Below, piece by piece: positions 26,538-35,650 of a stretch of 64,000 bases of DNA. Every line of letters begins with the position of its first letter. Within the stretch, counting starts at the first letter, position 1. The notes under the pieces were generated by a model. That model saw only the letters and a list, made by a program, of their open reading frames with translations. It was not told the origin of the DNA and did no database searches. Source of the stretch: Planctomicrobium sp051466335 (GTDB lineage: Bacteria > Planctomycetota > Planctomycetia > Planctomycetales > Planctomycetaceae). The DNA lies in the NCBI RefSeq assembly GCF_051466335.1, contig NZ_CP195793.1:2294001-2358000 (forward strand). The letters are read 5' to 3'. The position numbers and the translations under genes are program-made.

Positions 26538-27287
26538 CTACAGTCTGTTTTCTTCCTGCTTTAATCCACTCGCGGATTGAGGATCGAGGAAGATGCTGCA
26601 ATCCGGATGGAGTTGGAGAATGGACGCCGGAGTCTGAGGGTCGACCGGTCCTTCGAGGCTCTGCTGGACCGCCCGGACCTTTCGTTCTCCAGGGACGCTA
26701 CAAACGATCTGATGAGCTTTCAGAATTTGTGCGACCGACATGCTGATCGCCTGCTTGGGGACAGCGTCGAACGATTCGAACCAGCCTTCGGCAAATTGTT
26801 GTTGTCGGCATGCATCGTCGAGATTCACGACGAGGTACGGAACAGTTGTTTCAAAATCTGCCGGCGGATCGTTGAATGCAAGATGGGCGTTTTCCCCAAT
26901 TCCTATGAACGCCAGATCGATGCGAACATGCTCGATCAGTTGAGAAAGCCGCTGGCATTCTTCAACAGGATCGGCGTTTCCGTTCACAGGATAAAACTGC
27001 TTGAGCGGAACCAGGCTGACAAAACGTTCCTGCAAATACCGTCTGAACGAGGCAGGGTGGTTTTCGTCGATTCCGATGTACTCATCGAGATGGAATACGG
27101 TCACTCGAGACCAGTCAATGTTCTCGGCTGCCACCAGTGCCTTCAGTGTTTCAAACTGGGATGCTCCCGTTGCCACCAGAATCGTCGATTCACCGTATTC
27201 AGCGATCGCTCTTCGAAGTGCAGTGGCACCTGTTTCAGCGGCTAAACGTCCTAACTCTCCGGAGTCCTGACAGAGTACGAGATTCAT
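26538..27287 (-). CDS. nagB: Glucosamine-6-phosphate deaminase
   Basis: This enzyme converts glucosamine-6-phosphate to fructose-6-phosphate and ammonia. The 249-residue protein has VFHLDEYIGIDENHPASFRRYL, the family signature around the catalytic aspartate, and FIGIGENAHLAFNDPPADF, matching the GIGxxGHIAFNEP block with Ala for Gly. An open frame extends to 27413, but the family N-terminus fits ATG 27287 (MNLVLCQDS). It is transcribed before nagA, giving a nagB-nagA unit that moves GlcNAc-6-phosphate into glycolysis. A near-perfect palindrome lies 109 bases upstream. No transport gene or regulator of the nag type is adjacent. Confidence 0.9.
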   Translation of the reverse strand: MNLVLCQDSGELGRLAAETGATALRRAIAEYGESTILVATGASQFETLKALVAAENIDWSRVTVFHLDEYIGIDENHPASFRRYLQERFVSLVPLKQFYPVNGNADPVEECQRLSQLIEHVRIDLAFIGIGENAHLAFNDPPADFETTVPYLVVNLDDACRQQQFAEGWFESFDAVPKQAISMSVAQILKAHQIVCSVPGERKVRAVQQSLEGPVDPQTPASILQLHPDCSIFLDPQSASGLKQEENRL

Positions 27288-27395
27288 AACAACGCCGAAG
27301 TGAATGACTGATTGACGGGATCGATGAAGGGGGTCCAATCGGGCGACGAGGTAAGCGGTCTCGCGTCGTCGCCTGGATCGGTCTATTTTTGTCGA

Positions 27396-27411
27396 GATTT
27401 CACATGAAATC
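27396..27411. promoter_or_regulatory. Palindromic operator candidate upstream of nagB
   Basis: GATTTCA and TGAAATC form a perfect inverted repeat with a 2-base centre. A half-site with the same core (GTGAAATCA) recurs 14 bases further upstream of nagB. The spacing and AT-rich centre fit a GntR- or LacI-type dimer site, but no regulator gene is nearby. Confidence 0.4.
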
Positions 27412-27536
27412 AATGAGATACTTCTGTGAAATCATCGAATTCATGAGATTGCACATGCTGAACAGGCCGTTGAGGCGTCCCATTCGTCATATGCGCTCGA
27501 AGTGATTTCTGAAAACGTTGTATCACGTTTTGTGGA

Positions 27537-28865
27537 TTAAGGTTCCGGATAAACCCATTCGCCTCGGTATTCCCGTCTCAGCAACGCGTTGGCGTCCGCG
27601 TCATTGAGGATCTCTTCCTTCTCGCCGTCCCATTGAATGCTTCGCCCGACTTTATTTGAGAGAACCGCGAGCAAGCTGAGATTCGTGGACCGATGCCCGA
27701 TTTCCGCATCCGCCACGGGGCGACGACCGGTAGCGATGCAATCGAGGAAGTCACGCCAGAGCATCGCACAATTGTGGCCGTCCCCCTCGTGATCGAACTT
27801 GGGGTCTTCGTGGATCACCGGCTTGCCACCTGTCGGGTAGAAGGTCCAACCATCTTTCCAGCCCATGTGGAAGACACCTTTTTCCCCGTAGAAATAGCAT
27901 CCGAATGGATGTCGATCGACTTCGGTTCTTCCGAAGTGCTGATTTTCCCAAGTCGCTGTGAAGCCTTCGAATTCGAAAATCGCAGTCTGGTGATCCGGGG
28001 TGTCGGAAGTTTGTTCCTTCTCATTGAGAATGACAGGCCCAGCGATCGGCCGTCCGCCCGATGAAAAGACCTTGCGGGGAGCTTTTTCATCAGTCCACCA
28101 CATTAGCTGATCGAACCAGTGAACTCCCCAGTCTCCAATTGTTCCGTTTGCAAAATCCATAAAGTGACGGAAACCGCCCGGATGAATTCTGCGATTGAAC
28201 GGACGCAACGGGGCAGGTCCGCAGTAGAGATCCCAGTCGAGTCCTTTGGGTGGCTCTGTGTTGGGGGAAGGGTGATCCTTTCCGCCTCCCTCATGGACAA
28301 ACATTCGCACCATGCCGATTTTTCCCACGTTGTCCGGGTTCTTCAGGAATTTCATCCCGGAGACGTGATGTGGCCCAATCCTGCGATGCAAACCAACTTG
28401 AACGACGCGGTCTGCCTCGCGGGCAGCGTTCACCATTGCGCGGCTCTCTTTGATTGTGTGGCCGGTCGGTTTTTCCAGAAAGACATGGGCGCCATGTTTG
28501 ACGGCCTCGATCGACTGCAATGCGTGCCAGTGATCGGGTGAGGCGATGATCGCGATTTCAATCTCTTCTTTGTCAAACATTTCGCGAAAGTCGCGATACT
28601 GTTTTGGTTCATCCGCTGTGAGAGATGCCAATTCATCCGCAGCAACAGCCATCTGATTGTCGTCTGCATCACATAGGGCGACGACCTGCGATTGTCCAGC
28701 TTTGACTGCCTCGGTGAGGAGGTTCATTCCCCACCACCCGGTCCCGATTAACGCCGTTCGGTACTTCTTTGCCTTGTTTGCTCCCAGAATGTAGGGAGAG
28801 GCGAAATGCAGTGCGCTGGCTGCTGACACAGATGTCTTCAGGAAATTCCGGCGAGATGTGGGCAT
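27537..28865 (-). CDS. Gfo/Idh/MocA family oxidoreductase, Tat-exported
   Basis: A 442-residue NAD(P)-dependent oxidoreductase with a twin-arginine signal at the very start (TSRRNFLKTSVSAASALHFA). The Rossmann fold follows with YRTALIGTGWWGMNLL. The family catalytic motif is intact as LEKPTGHTIKES, unlike the relative at 6746-8059. ASPDHWHALQSIEAVKHG and the C-terminal domain with GTIGDWGVHWFDQLMWW are typical of planctomycete members acting on sugars or polyols. AGGA lies about 8 bases before ATG 28865. It ends about 250 bases before nagB on the same strand. It is divergent from the amidohydrolase operon at 29191. Substrate unknown. Confidence 0.9.
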   Translation of the reverse strand: MPTSRRNFLKTSVSAASALHFASPYILGANKAKKYRTALIGTGWWGMNLLTEAVKAGQSQVVALCDADDNQMAVAADELASLTADEPKQYRDFREMFDKEEIEIAIIASPDHWHALQSIEAVKHGAHVFLEKPTGHTIKESRAMVNAAREADRVVQVGLHRRIGPHHVSGMKFLKNPDNVGKIGMVRMFVHEGGGKDHPSPNTEPPKGLDWDLYCGPAPLRPFNRRIHPGGFRHFMDFANGTIGDWGVHWFDQLMWWTDEKAPRKVFSSGGRPIAGPVILNEKEQTSDTPDHQTAIFEFEGFTATWENQHFGRTEVDRHPFGCYFYGEKGVFHMGWKDGWTFYPTGGKPVIHEDPKFDHEGDGHNCAMLWRDFLDCIATGRRPVADAEIGHRSTNLSLLAVLSNKVGRSIQWDGEKEEILNDADANALLRREYRGEWVYPEP

Positions 28866-29190
28866 GTCCTATTTCCTGTCACCGCTGGCAATCACTGTTG
28901 ATGCACCAGTCGTTCGTTGCGAGAGCGAATCGCTCGATTTGGGAAATTTCGAGTGAAAAACCACTGCGAAAAACACGGAAAAAACGCTGAGGGCGGTTGT
29001 CGAATTAGAACGATTCTATCGGATTGCAACAAGTCGCATCAACGAGGTGTTCTCCGATTGACTCGAGTTGCCGATGCTGCATTCGCTACTGGTGACCCGC
29101 GACCGTTTCCTTTAGATTGATGAGATTCCGATTGCCTCCGAGTCGGATCTCAGACCCGCCCCCTTCAGCCCTTACCGAAAGTCTTGCACG
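28866..29190. other. Divergent promoter region Gfo/Idh / amidohydrolase
   Basis: A 325-base gap between divergent genes, with no gene inside. An imperfect hairpin (GAGAT.CCGA with TCGGATCTC) sits at about 29122-29151, shortly before the amidohydrolase start. No consensus promoter is recognised. Confidence 0.4.
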
Positions 29191-30411
29191 GTGAAAGAGT
29201 CAGCATCTTTTCGCAAACTGTTGGGTCTGTGTGTCTGCGTACTCGGACTCTTTTCATCAGTCGCAATTGCACAACAGGATAAGACTGCAGAGCGACCCAG
29301 ACGGATCTACCTGGACGAGTTCCGGCCAACGCCGATGCTGAACGTCGAACTTCACCCACTGACATCCGCAAAGTTTCCCTGCGTCAACGTGCATTGTCAC
29401 CCGAGAACGCTGTCTGAGGCTGAACTCGATGAAATGGTACGTGTGATGGATGAAGCGAATATCGCTGTCAGTGTCAGTCTCGACGGTGGTTTCCGTGGGA
29501 CAAAATTCGCAGATCACTACCAAGCATTGATGAAGAAGTATCCGGATCGATTCGTGGTGTTTCAGTGGATCGACCACGTTGGCGATGGATCGTTCGCTGA
29601 TCCCTCCACTTGGGATATCCATCGACCCGGCTACGGACTCAGAGCTGCAGACAAGCTCAGCGATGCTGTCAAACAAGGGGCCTCCGGACTCAAAGTCTGG
29701 AAGGATATTGGGCTCTATATCAAAGACCGACAGGGCAAGTACATTCTTCCAGACGATCCTCGCTTTGATCCCATCTGGCAGCGGGCCGGAGAGCTGAATG
29801 TCCCGGTCCTTTGGCACTGTGCTGACCCGAAGGCGTTTTTTACCCCGACTGATGAGAAAAACGAGCGCTGGGAAGAGTTGTACCGTCACCCGGAATGGAG
29901 TTTTCATGGGGCCGATTTTCCGACCCATCAGCAACTGATGGATGCTCGAAACAGGGTGATCGAGCGGCATCCCGAGACAATCTTCATCTGCGCCCACATG
30001 GCAGAACTTTCAGAAGATTTGAAGCAACTGGGCGAATCGCTCGACAAGTATCCCAATATGAATGTCGAAATCGCAGCCAGAATTTCCGAACTGGGACGCC
30101 AACCGTACACTTCAAGAAAATTCTTTGTGAAGTACGCAGATCGGATTCTCTTCGGGACCGATGGCGTCCCTCCAATGAGTGAACTGGTCCCACACTTTCA
30201 GTATCTTGAGACTTGGGATGAGTATTTTCCTTACGAGGACAACCCATTTCCGCCGCAGGGACTTTGGAACATTTATGGCATAGGGCTTCCAGACATCGAG
30301 CTCCTGAAAGTCTACAATCAAAATGCTTCTCGACTCATTCCGGGTGTCCGGGATCGTATTGAGAAATATGAGGCAAAGATTACTCGACAGAAGCAAGCCG
30401 AGTCACCCTGA
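29191..30411 (+). CDS. Exported amidohydrolase family protein
   Basis: A 406-residue metal-dependent hydrolase of the amidohydrolase-2 (PF04909-like) group with a signal peptide (LLGLCVCVLGLFSSVAIA). Metal ligands of the TIM barrel are visible: VNVHCHPRT with His68 and His70, LWHCADPKAF, FICAHMAEL and the aspartate in LFGTDGVPP. The group includes decarboxylases and hydrolases of ring or carboxylate compounds, so the reaction cannot be named. The start is GTG 29191. It lies 71 bases before the DUF1080 gene, which in turn overlaps two more genes; together they look like a four-gene transcript. Confidence 0.8.
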   Translation: MKESASFRKLLGLCVCVLGLFSSVAIAQQDKTAERPRRIYLDEFRPTPMLNVELHPLTSAKFPCVNVHCHPRTLSEAELDEMVRVMDEANIAVSVSLDGGFRGTKFADHYQALMKKYPDRFVVFQWIDHVGDGSFADPSTWDIHRPGYGLRAADKLSDAVKQGASGLKVWKDIGLYIKDRQGKYILPDDPRFDPIWQRAGELNVPVLWHCADPKAFFTPTDEKNERWEELYRHPEWSFHGADFPTHQQLMDARNRVIERHPETIFICAHMAELSEDLKQLGESLDKYPNMNVEIAARISELGRQPYTSRKFFVKYADRILFGTDGVPPMSELVPHFQYLETWDEYFPYEDNPFPPQGLWNIYGIGLPDIELLKVYNQNASRLIPGVRDRIEKYEAKITRQKQAESP

Positions 30412-30482
30412 ACGTACTCGTGTTTGAATTCTCCCATAACAGCCATCACGCCTTCCGACTGAAAACTCAAGGAGTTTACGTC

Positions 30483-31184
30483 ATGTTCAACAGCCATCTC
30501 TTCTCCCGGTTTCTGGGGGCGGCTTTTGTCGCCACTGCTGGCTTCGTCGCATTTGCTGGAGCAGTCATTGCTGAAGAGGCTGAGAAGCGGTCGGAAGCGA
30601 AGCCGGGCGTGATTTCTCTGTTCGATGGTAAGACTCTCGGCAGTTGGGAGGTCGTTCAATCCGGTGGGGAAGGGAAGGTGACCGTTGAAGAGGGAGAGCT
30701 TGTCATCGGTCGTGGCGACCCGATCACATCCATCGTCTGGAAAGGGGAGAAACTCCCTCGGAATAATTACGAACTGAGCTGGAAGGCCAAAAAGGTCGAC
30801 GGCACAGATTTCTTCAGCACCGTGACTTTTCCGGTTCAGGATGCGTACTGCTCCTTGGTCCTCGGGGGCTGGGGTGGTGGTGTTGTTGGTCTGTCGAGTT
30901 TGAATGGTGCAGATGCATCAGAAAATCCGACGACGCTATACCAGTCCTTTGAAAAGGGACGTTGGTATGATGTCCGTTTGCGCGTGACCGACTCACATGT
31001 AAAGGTTTGGCTCGATGGAAAAGAAATTATCAATGCTCCGACCGAAGAGTACAAATTCTCAATCCGTATCGAGATGACGCTGACGAAACCACTGGGGATT
31101 TCCAGCTTCGTCACCGTAGGATCGATTAAGGATATTCAGATTCAGGATCTGACCAAAACAGAAAAACTGCAGGAAAAAGAGTGA
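30483..31184 (+). CDS. DUF1080 (3-keto-disaccharide hydrolase-like) exported protein
   Basis: A 233-residue exported protein. It has a strong AAGGAG 8 bases before ATG 30483 and a signal peptide ending near AGAVIA. The mature part is one DUF1080 domain of concanavalin/LamG-like fold: ISLFDGKTLGSWEV, GELVIGRG, NYELSWKAKKVDGTDFF and GRWYDVRLRVTDSHVKVWLDGKEI. Some members hydrolyse 3-keto-glycosides, and the domain is greatly expanded in planctomycetes. The last bases overlap the HAD gene (GTGA). Confidence 0.88.
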   Translation: MFNSHLFSRFLGAAFVATAGFVAFAGAVIAEEAEKRSEAKPGVISLFDGKTLGSWEVVQSGGEGKVTVEEGELVIGRGDPITSIVWKGEKLPRNNYELSWKAKKVDGTDFFSTVTFPVQDAYCSLVLGGWGGGVVGLSSLNGADASENPTTLYQSFEKGRWYDVRLRVTDSHVKVWLDGKEIINAPTEEYKFSIRIEMTLTKPLGISSFVTVGSIKDIQIQDLTKTEKLQEKE

Positions 31185-31843
31185 CAGAAACTTCTCTCAT
31201 TCAGGGCGTCGCCTTCGATCTCGACGGACTGATGATCAATACGGAAGAGGTATTCCATCTCACTGGAACCGAGCTGATGCGTCGCCGCGGAAAGCTGGCG
31301 ACGCAGGCTCTTTTCAACGCGATGATGGGGCGCCGCGCCCGTGAAGCATTTAGTGCCATGATTGAAATGATGGAGCTTGATGACTCGATCGAAATGCTTC
31401 AGGCAGAGTCTGAAGAGATCTTCGAAGAGTATCTTCATGTCCATCTGCGACCGATGCCCGGATTGTTCGAACTTCTCGATGCGATCGAACGAAGTGGGAC
31501 ACCGAAGGCAGTGGCGACCTCTTCCAATCGCATCTATCTGACTCGAATGCTCACGCACTTCGACCTGATCGATCGCTTCGATCATTTGCTGAGCGGAGAC
31601 GATGTGACACTCGGTAAGCCAAACCCCGAGATCTATCTCAAGGCCGCCGAAGCGTTGCGAGTTCCTCCTGAAAAGCTGCTTGTGATGGAAGACAGTGAAA
31701 ACGGCACGAAAGCCGGAGTCGCTGCCGGAGCGTATGTCGTTTCAGTTCCACACGACTACAGTCGGCACCATAACTTCACTGGAGCCCGTGGAGTGGCGTT
31801 CGCACTCAATGACCCAATCCTCTTAAATCTGTTTCAAAAATGA
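31181..31843 (+). CDS. HAD family hydrolase (beta-phosphoglucomutase-like)
   Basis: A 220-residue haloacid-dehalogenase-fold phosphatase or mutase. Motif I is AFDLDGLMINTE with the nucleophile and acid aspartates, motif II is AVATSS, and motifs III/IV are GKPNPEIYL and VMEDSENGTKAG. The helical cap at about residues 20-90 is the C1 type of the beta-PGM/phosphatase group. The start is GTG 31181, overlapping the previous stop as GTGA, and its own stop overlaps the next ATG. This tight coupling makes an operon with DUF1080 and the alpha/beta hydrolase certain. The phosphorylated substrate is unknown. Confidence 0.88.
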   Translation: MTETSLIQGVAFDLDGLMINTEEVFHLTGTELMRRRGKLATQALFNAMMGRRAREAFSAMIEMMELDDSIEMLQAESEEIFEEYLHVHLRPMPGLFELLDAIERSGTPKAVATSSNRIYLTRMLTHFDLIDRFDHLLSGDDVTLGKPNPEIYLKAAEALRVPPEKLLVMEDSENGTKAGVAAGAYVVSVPHDYSRHHNFTGARGVAFALNDPILLNLFQK

Positions 31844-32781
31844 CTACTCCTCCTCCTGTCGATGATGTCAATGAGACGAAGGTCTTGTTGCGCCTAGGTG
31901 TCTTCTTTGTTCTGGCAGCGTTTGGGATCATTGGATTGTTTGTTGGAATTCAGCGCGCACTCATTTACGCCTCGAATCGTGGCTCTGTGGCAATTGCAGA
32001 TGCAGGACTTCCTGAAGGGACCATCGAAGAAATTCGAGTCCAGATGGATGACGGCCTGAGAGCGTTTGGATGGCTGGTATCAAGTAATAACGACGCATCG
32101 CAAGCAGATCGCAAACTCGTCATCTTATTTCCGGGCAATTCGGGGAATCGCGTCAATCGCATTGAGATCCTGAAAGACTTCAACGCATGCGGAGCGGACG
32201 CTCTCATCTGCGATTACCGCGGATATGCCGAAAATCCAGGGGTTCCCAGTGAGTCCGCCTTCGCAGCAGATTCCAATGCAGTCTGGCGGTTCGCAACGAT
32301 CGTCAAAAAATACAAACCAGAGAACATCCTCATTTGCGGGGAATCACTGGGCGGAGGTGTCGCCACGCGTCTGGCGTACGATGTCTGTCAAAACGGAACT
32401 CCACCCGCCGGGCTGATTCTCCGGTCGACGTTCTCATCACTAGTTGATGAGGGGAAATACCTGTACCCGTGGCTTCCAGTCGGCTTATTCCTGATTGATC
32501 GATATTCTTCAGTCACGCGAATTCCAGAGATTACTTGTCCGATCCTTATGATTCACGGTGAGCTCGACAGCATCGTCCCGCTCTCTCTGGGAGAGAAGTT
32601 GTTCTTGGCCGCTCCAGAGAAATCAGCAAGCGGGATTCCTAAAGCCTTCCTCAAGCTGCCGCAGTCTGATCACAATGATTTGCAGTTGACGGCTGCTGAA
32701 GAAATTCACCAAGCCCATCAGGAGTTCTTCAAAAAGATCTTTCCTGCATCCCAAGCAGAAGTTGTTCCTGCGAATGAGTGA
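31840..32781 (+). CDS. Membrane-anchored alpha/beta hydrolase
   Basis: A 313-residue serine hydrolase with one N-terminal membrane helix (LGVFFVLAAFGIIGLFVGI, about residues 19-37). The alpha/beta fold follows: oxyanion strand VILFPGNSGNRV, nucleophile elbow ICGESLGGG with Ser169, acid Asp243 in IHGELDSIVP, and His278 in QSDHNDL. It resembles the BEM46/YfhR group. The ATG overlaps the HAD stop as ATGA. It ends the four-gene run and has a strong terminator. Its substrate is unknown; an envelope location is inferred. Confidence 0.87.
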   Translation: MTTPPPVDDVNETKVLLRLGVFFVLAAFGIIGLFVGIQRALIYASNRGSVAIADAGLPEGTIEEIRVQMDDGLRAFGWLVSSNNDASQADRKLVILFPGNSGNRVNRIEILKDFNACGADALICDYRGYAENPGVPSESAFAADSNAVWRFATIVKKYKPENILICGESLGGGVATRLAYDVCQNGTPPAGLILRSTFSSLVDEGKYLYPWLPVGLFLIDRYSSVTRIPEITCPILMIHGELDSIVPLSLGEKLFLAAPEKSASGIPKAFLKLPQSDHNDLQLTAAEEIHQAHQEFFKKIFPASQAEVVPANE

Positions 32782-32808
32782 GCAGGGAGGCTTCTGGGAC
32801 CAAAATGG

Positions 32809-32853
32809 AAAAAGGCTGGAGTTTGGCAAGCACGCCAGTCTCCAGCCTTTTTT
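32809..32853. terminator. Bidirectional rho-independent terminator
   Basis: AAAAAGGCTGGAG (32809-32821) pairs with CTCCAGCCTTTTT (32840-32852), with T6 on the right and A-rich sequence on the left. It separates the hydrolase operon from the convergent ABC permease gene. Confidence 0.9.
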
Positions 32854-32875
32854 GTCTCATGTCGATTCTGAGCCT

Positions 32876-34120
32876 TTAATTCGACGCCAGCCTCTCTCGC
32901 CGCCGTTCTAGAAACGTGCGAAGAGAGAGCAGTAGCAGCACCGCAATCGCTGCAAAAATTCCGTTGCGGAATTTGAAGTTTGGTGAGGATGTGGCGAACG
33001 AGATCACTCCCGCGAGGACACTCAGAATGAAGACATTCAAATAACCGAGTGAGCCGTCGAAGAACAACTTCTTTGTGCCGCGATTGCCTCTGAGTTCGTT
33101 AAATGCAACTGCCAGCACGACCAGAATTCCAACCACAAGACCTTCCACGAGGTCGGGGCCGGATCGGAACGACTTCGCGACTGAGTCAATCACCACACGC
33201 AGGAATGTTGAGCCCAGCACGATCCCGCCGATTGATCCCACGCCACCCGTCAAGCTGCATCCGCCGACCACGGAGGCAGCAATTGCATTGAGTTCGTAGC
33301 CGGCACCGTCACGGGTCGGTTCGCTGGTTCCGACATAACAGGTGTAAAGGATCCCCGCGATGGCAGCAGTCATGGAACTGATGCAGTAGGCGAGCCATTT
33401 CAGATTTACGGTCCGGATGCCGCTGAGTTTCGCCGCCTGTTCATTTCCGCCCAGCGCGTAGAGATGGCGTCCCACGACCGTCTTGCTCAAGAGAATCCAG
33501 AGTGAAATGGCGACCGCGGCGAAAATCAAAGCGGGAATCCACCAGATATTCCCCAGCGCCCAGAAGTTCTGATCGGCAATCCCGATGGAAGATTTTCCGG
33601 TTGAGGTTCCGTAACCGATTCGCGTCACATCTTGAATGAGCAGCTTTGCCAGGCTGCGAAGCCCCACGAGTGATGCAAGGGTTGCGATGAACGGGGGAAG
33701 GCCGATCGCAGTGATAAGCCACGTGTGGAAGCTTCCTACGCAAAATGCCGCAAACATCGTAAACAGGAAGGCAGCGATCAACACCCAAATTGGGAGTTCA
33801 CCAGTCTGAACGCGACCATCGACTTCCGGGGCGAGGAGCAGACAGACTGACGTGAACGTCATTCCGCTGAAGGCAATCACCGACCCGCTGGAGAGATCGA
33901 TTCCCCCCGCGATAATCACAACTCCCGCACCTAACGCGAAAATCCCAAGCATGGAGACATCGCGAATAATGGTTTCTGCGTTCTGTTGCGGGGCAGTCCG
34001 GTACGAGTCGTTGATGAACGTCGTAAACAGGACAACGCACAGAATTGCAACCAGCAGGCCCAACTCATTGCGGAATCGCTGAATGAAGCTCGCTCTTGAG
34101 CCTGTTGGTGAATGCGACAT
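32876..34120 (-). CDS. Ribose-type ABC transporter permease with C-terminal extension
   Basis: A membrane protein of the RbsC/BPD_transp_2 family, 414 residues, importing a sugar or related solute. Typical segments are LGIFALGAGVVIIAGGIDLSSG, the EAA-like ALGGNEQAAKLSGI and AYCISSMTAAIAGIL, then GYELNAIAASVVGGCSLTGGVGS. The family is usually 320-345 residues. After the normal end this protein has about 75 more residues with two extra hydrophobic stretches (YLNVFILSVLAGVISFA and GIFAAIAVLLLLSLRTFL). The start is taken as ATG 34120 (MSHSPTGS); the frame opens to 34153. It follows the binding-protein gene by 61 bases. No ATP-binding subunit gene adjoins. Confidence 0.87.
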   Translation of the reverse strand: MSHSPTGSRASFIQRFRNELGLLVAILCVVLFTTFINDSYRTAPQQNAETIIRDVSMLGIFALGAGVVIIAGGIDLSSGSVIAFSGMTFTSVCLLLAPEVDGRVQTGELPIWVLIAAFLFTMFAAFCVGSFHTWLITAIGLPPFIATLASLVGLRSLAKLLIQDVTRIGYGTSTGKSSIGIADQNFWALGNIWWIPALIFAAVAISLWILLSKTVVGRHLYALGGNEQAAKLSGIRTVNLKWLAYCISSMTAAIAGILYTCYVGTSEPTRDGAGYELNAIAASVVGGCSLTGGVGSIGGIVLGSTFLRVVIDSVAKSFRSGPDLVEGLVVGILVVLAVAFNELRGNRGTKKLFFDGSLGYLNVFILSVLAGVISFATSSPNFKFRNGIFAAIAVLLLLSLRTFLERRRERLASN

Positions 34121-34181
34121 GAGCACGACGCCTTCGAAACTTTGAAGAAGCAACGGTTGGATACTGGCGAACAGCGTCGAC

Positions 34182-35291
34182 TTAAGAGTTACGGAGATTG
34201 CGTTCTTTCAGCCACGCTTCAAACTCGTCAATCGTCATCACGCTGGTGTTGGAATCGAACTGGCTTTTGTCGATTTTGTCGGCGTTCTTCTGAGGGATGA
34301 TCATTCGCAATTCGGTGTCGAACATGTCATTCTTCCCGTCCTGCGAATAGTTTGGATACATCTTTTTGACAAATTCCTGGTTGTCTTCGACGAGCGCTTT
34401 CAACAACTCGACACCGGTGAAGCCCATCTGGTAGGGATTCTGGACGATCATTGCATCGATCTTGCCTTCCTTCGTCGCAGCGATACTTTGCTCTGCCGCA
34501 TCGAACGCGAAGACCTGCTTCTGTCCTTCGAGTGAAAGTTCCTTCAACACTGCAACGATGGCCGGCGGGTTGTACGCCCAGACACCGACCAGTGCATCAA
34601 TTTGCGGATTGCGATCGAGGGAATCTTTGACTGTACGGCGAGCCTGAGCGCGATCGCCTCCATCCTCCAGACGCTCGACTTCAACGAATCCCTCGCCGGC
34701 ACCTTCAAGGAACCCTGCAGAGCGCTGAATGACGTTGGCAGCGCCAGATTTTCCAGAGAAAATGGCAACTTTCGCACCTTCAGGACGCACGGATTTGGCA
34801 GCTTTGCCCAACTCTCGTCCCGCGACGATGTTGTCGGTGCCCAGATAGGCATAACGTGCATCACGGAAATTTTCGCGGCTGATGTCACCATCAATGGTGA
34901 TCACTTTGATGCCCTTTTTTTGCATGTCGCGCAGTTCTTTTGCGACAGCGGCACTTTCGGGGTTCACAATGGAAATCCCGATGCCGACGAGGTCGGACTG
35001 CATAGCGTACTGTTTGATCTTGTCGATCTGTCCCTTGTCGGTGAAGTCGGCACGGGCGAAGCTCACTTCGTACCCTTGCTCCTTCAGCTTTAACTCGTCC
35101 TGTGCCTTCATCGCCCCCGCTTCACAGGCATCCCAATAGGGATCGTCCCCGTTCGTCAGAATGACGATCCGCTTCAATCCTTTGGATGCAGCTCCCCCTT
35201 TTGGAACTTCACCGGGGCAACCGCTGGTGAAAAGTGCCAAAGTTCCGCAAACGATCGCGAACGCGAAATGAGTGAGTTGAAGACGTTTCAT
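34182..35291 (-). CDS. Sugar ABC transporter substrate-binding lipoprotein
   Basis: A 369-residue periplasmic binding protein of the ribose/LacI-like type I fold. The signal peptide ends in a lipobox (LALFTSGC, Cys25), so it is a lipoprotein. Mature features are RIVILTNGDDPYWDACEAGAM, GIGISIVNPES, KVITIDGDISRENFRDARYAYLGTDN region, GAKVAIFSGKSGAANVIQR and ALVGVWAYNPPAIV, matching the ribose-binding pattern. It is the first gene of the pair with the permease. The ligand is probably a pentose or other monosaccharide, which is inferred. Confidence 0.88.
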   Translation of the reverse strand: MKRLQLTHFAFAIVCGTLALFTSGCPGEVPKGGAASKGLKRIVILTNGDDPYWDACEAGAMKAQDELKLKEQGYEVSFARADFTDKGQIDKIKQYAMQSDLVGIGISIVNPESAAVAKELRDMQKKGIKVITIDGDISRENFRDARYAYLGTDNIVAGRELGKAAKSVRPEGAKVAIFSGKSGAANVIQRSAGFLEGAGEGFVEVERLEDGGDRAQARRTVKDSLDRNPQIDALVGVWAYNPPAIVAVLKELSLEGQKQVFAFDAAEQSIAATKEGKIDAMIVQNPYQMGFTGVELLKALVEDNQEFVKKMYPNYSQDGKNDMFDTELRMIIPQKNADKIDKSQFDSNTSVMTIDEFEAWLKERNLRNS

Positions 35292-35650
35292 GCGATTTGC
35301 CTGTCAGCGTCAAGGAATTCCAGATCAATGGATGCGCTCGACAATAAGCAGTGCTGCATGTGACGTCAACGAGTACCAAAGTCGATCCTTTAGAATCCAA
35401 CAAAAACAAAGTTGATTTTCATTAAGAATCTTAAAAAAGCACTCGAATTTAACCTATCTCCGGGTGAGTGTATATGTTGAGCGATCCGGAGGGCTTCAAT
35501 TTTTACGAGTCAGGTTGGGGGATTTGTAGAACTTTCGGAGGAGTCTCGACGCTCGGTGGAATGCACATGGGGACGTTCCGGTGTTCGCGCGCCGATGCCA
35601 CCAGGTCTCGGCATTGGGAGACCTGGATGTATCAATGAGTGGTAGATGAT
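35292..35650. other. Intergenic region binding-protein gene / GGDEF gene
   Basis: A 359-base gap without a gene. AT-rich sequence at about 35395-35460 may carry the promoter of the ABC genes. The hairpin at 35601-35626 is listed separately. Confidence 0.4.
35601..35626 (-). terminator. Hairpin after the GGDEF gene
   Basis: CCAGGTCTC (35601-35609) pairs perfectly with GAGACCTGG (35618-35626), 25 bases after the stop of the minus-strand gene. There is no U run, so it may be a stability element or weak terminator. Confidence 0.5.
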
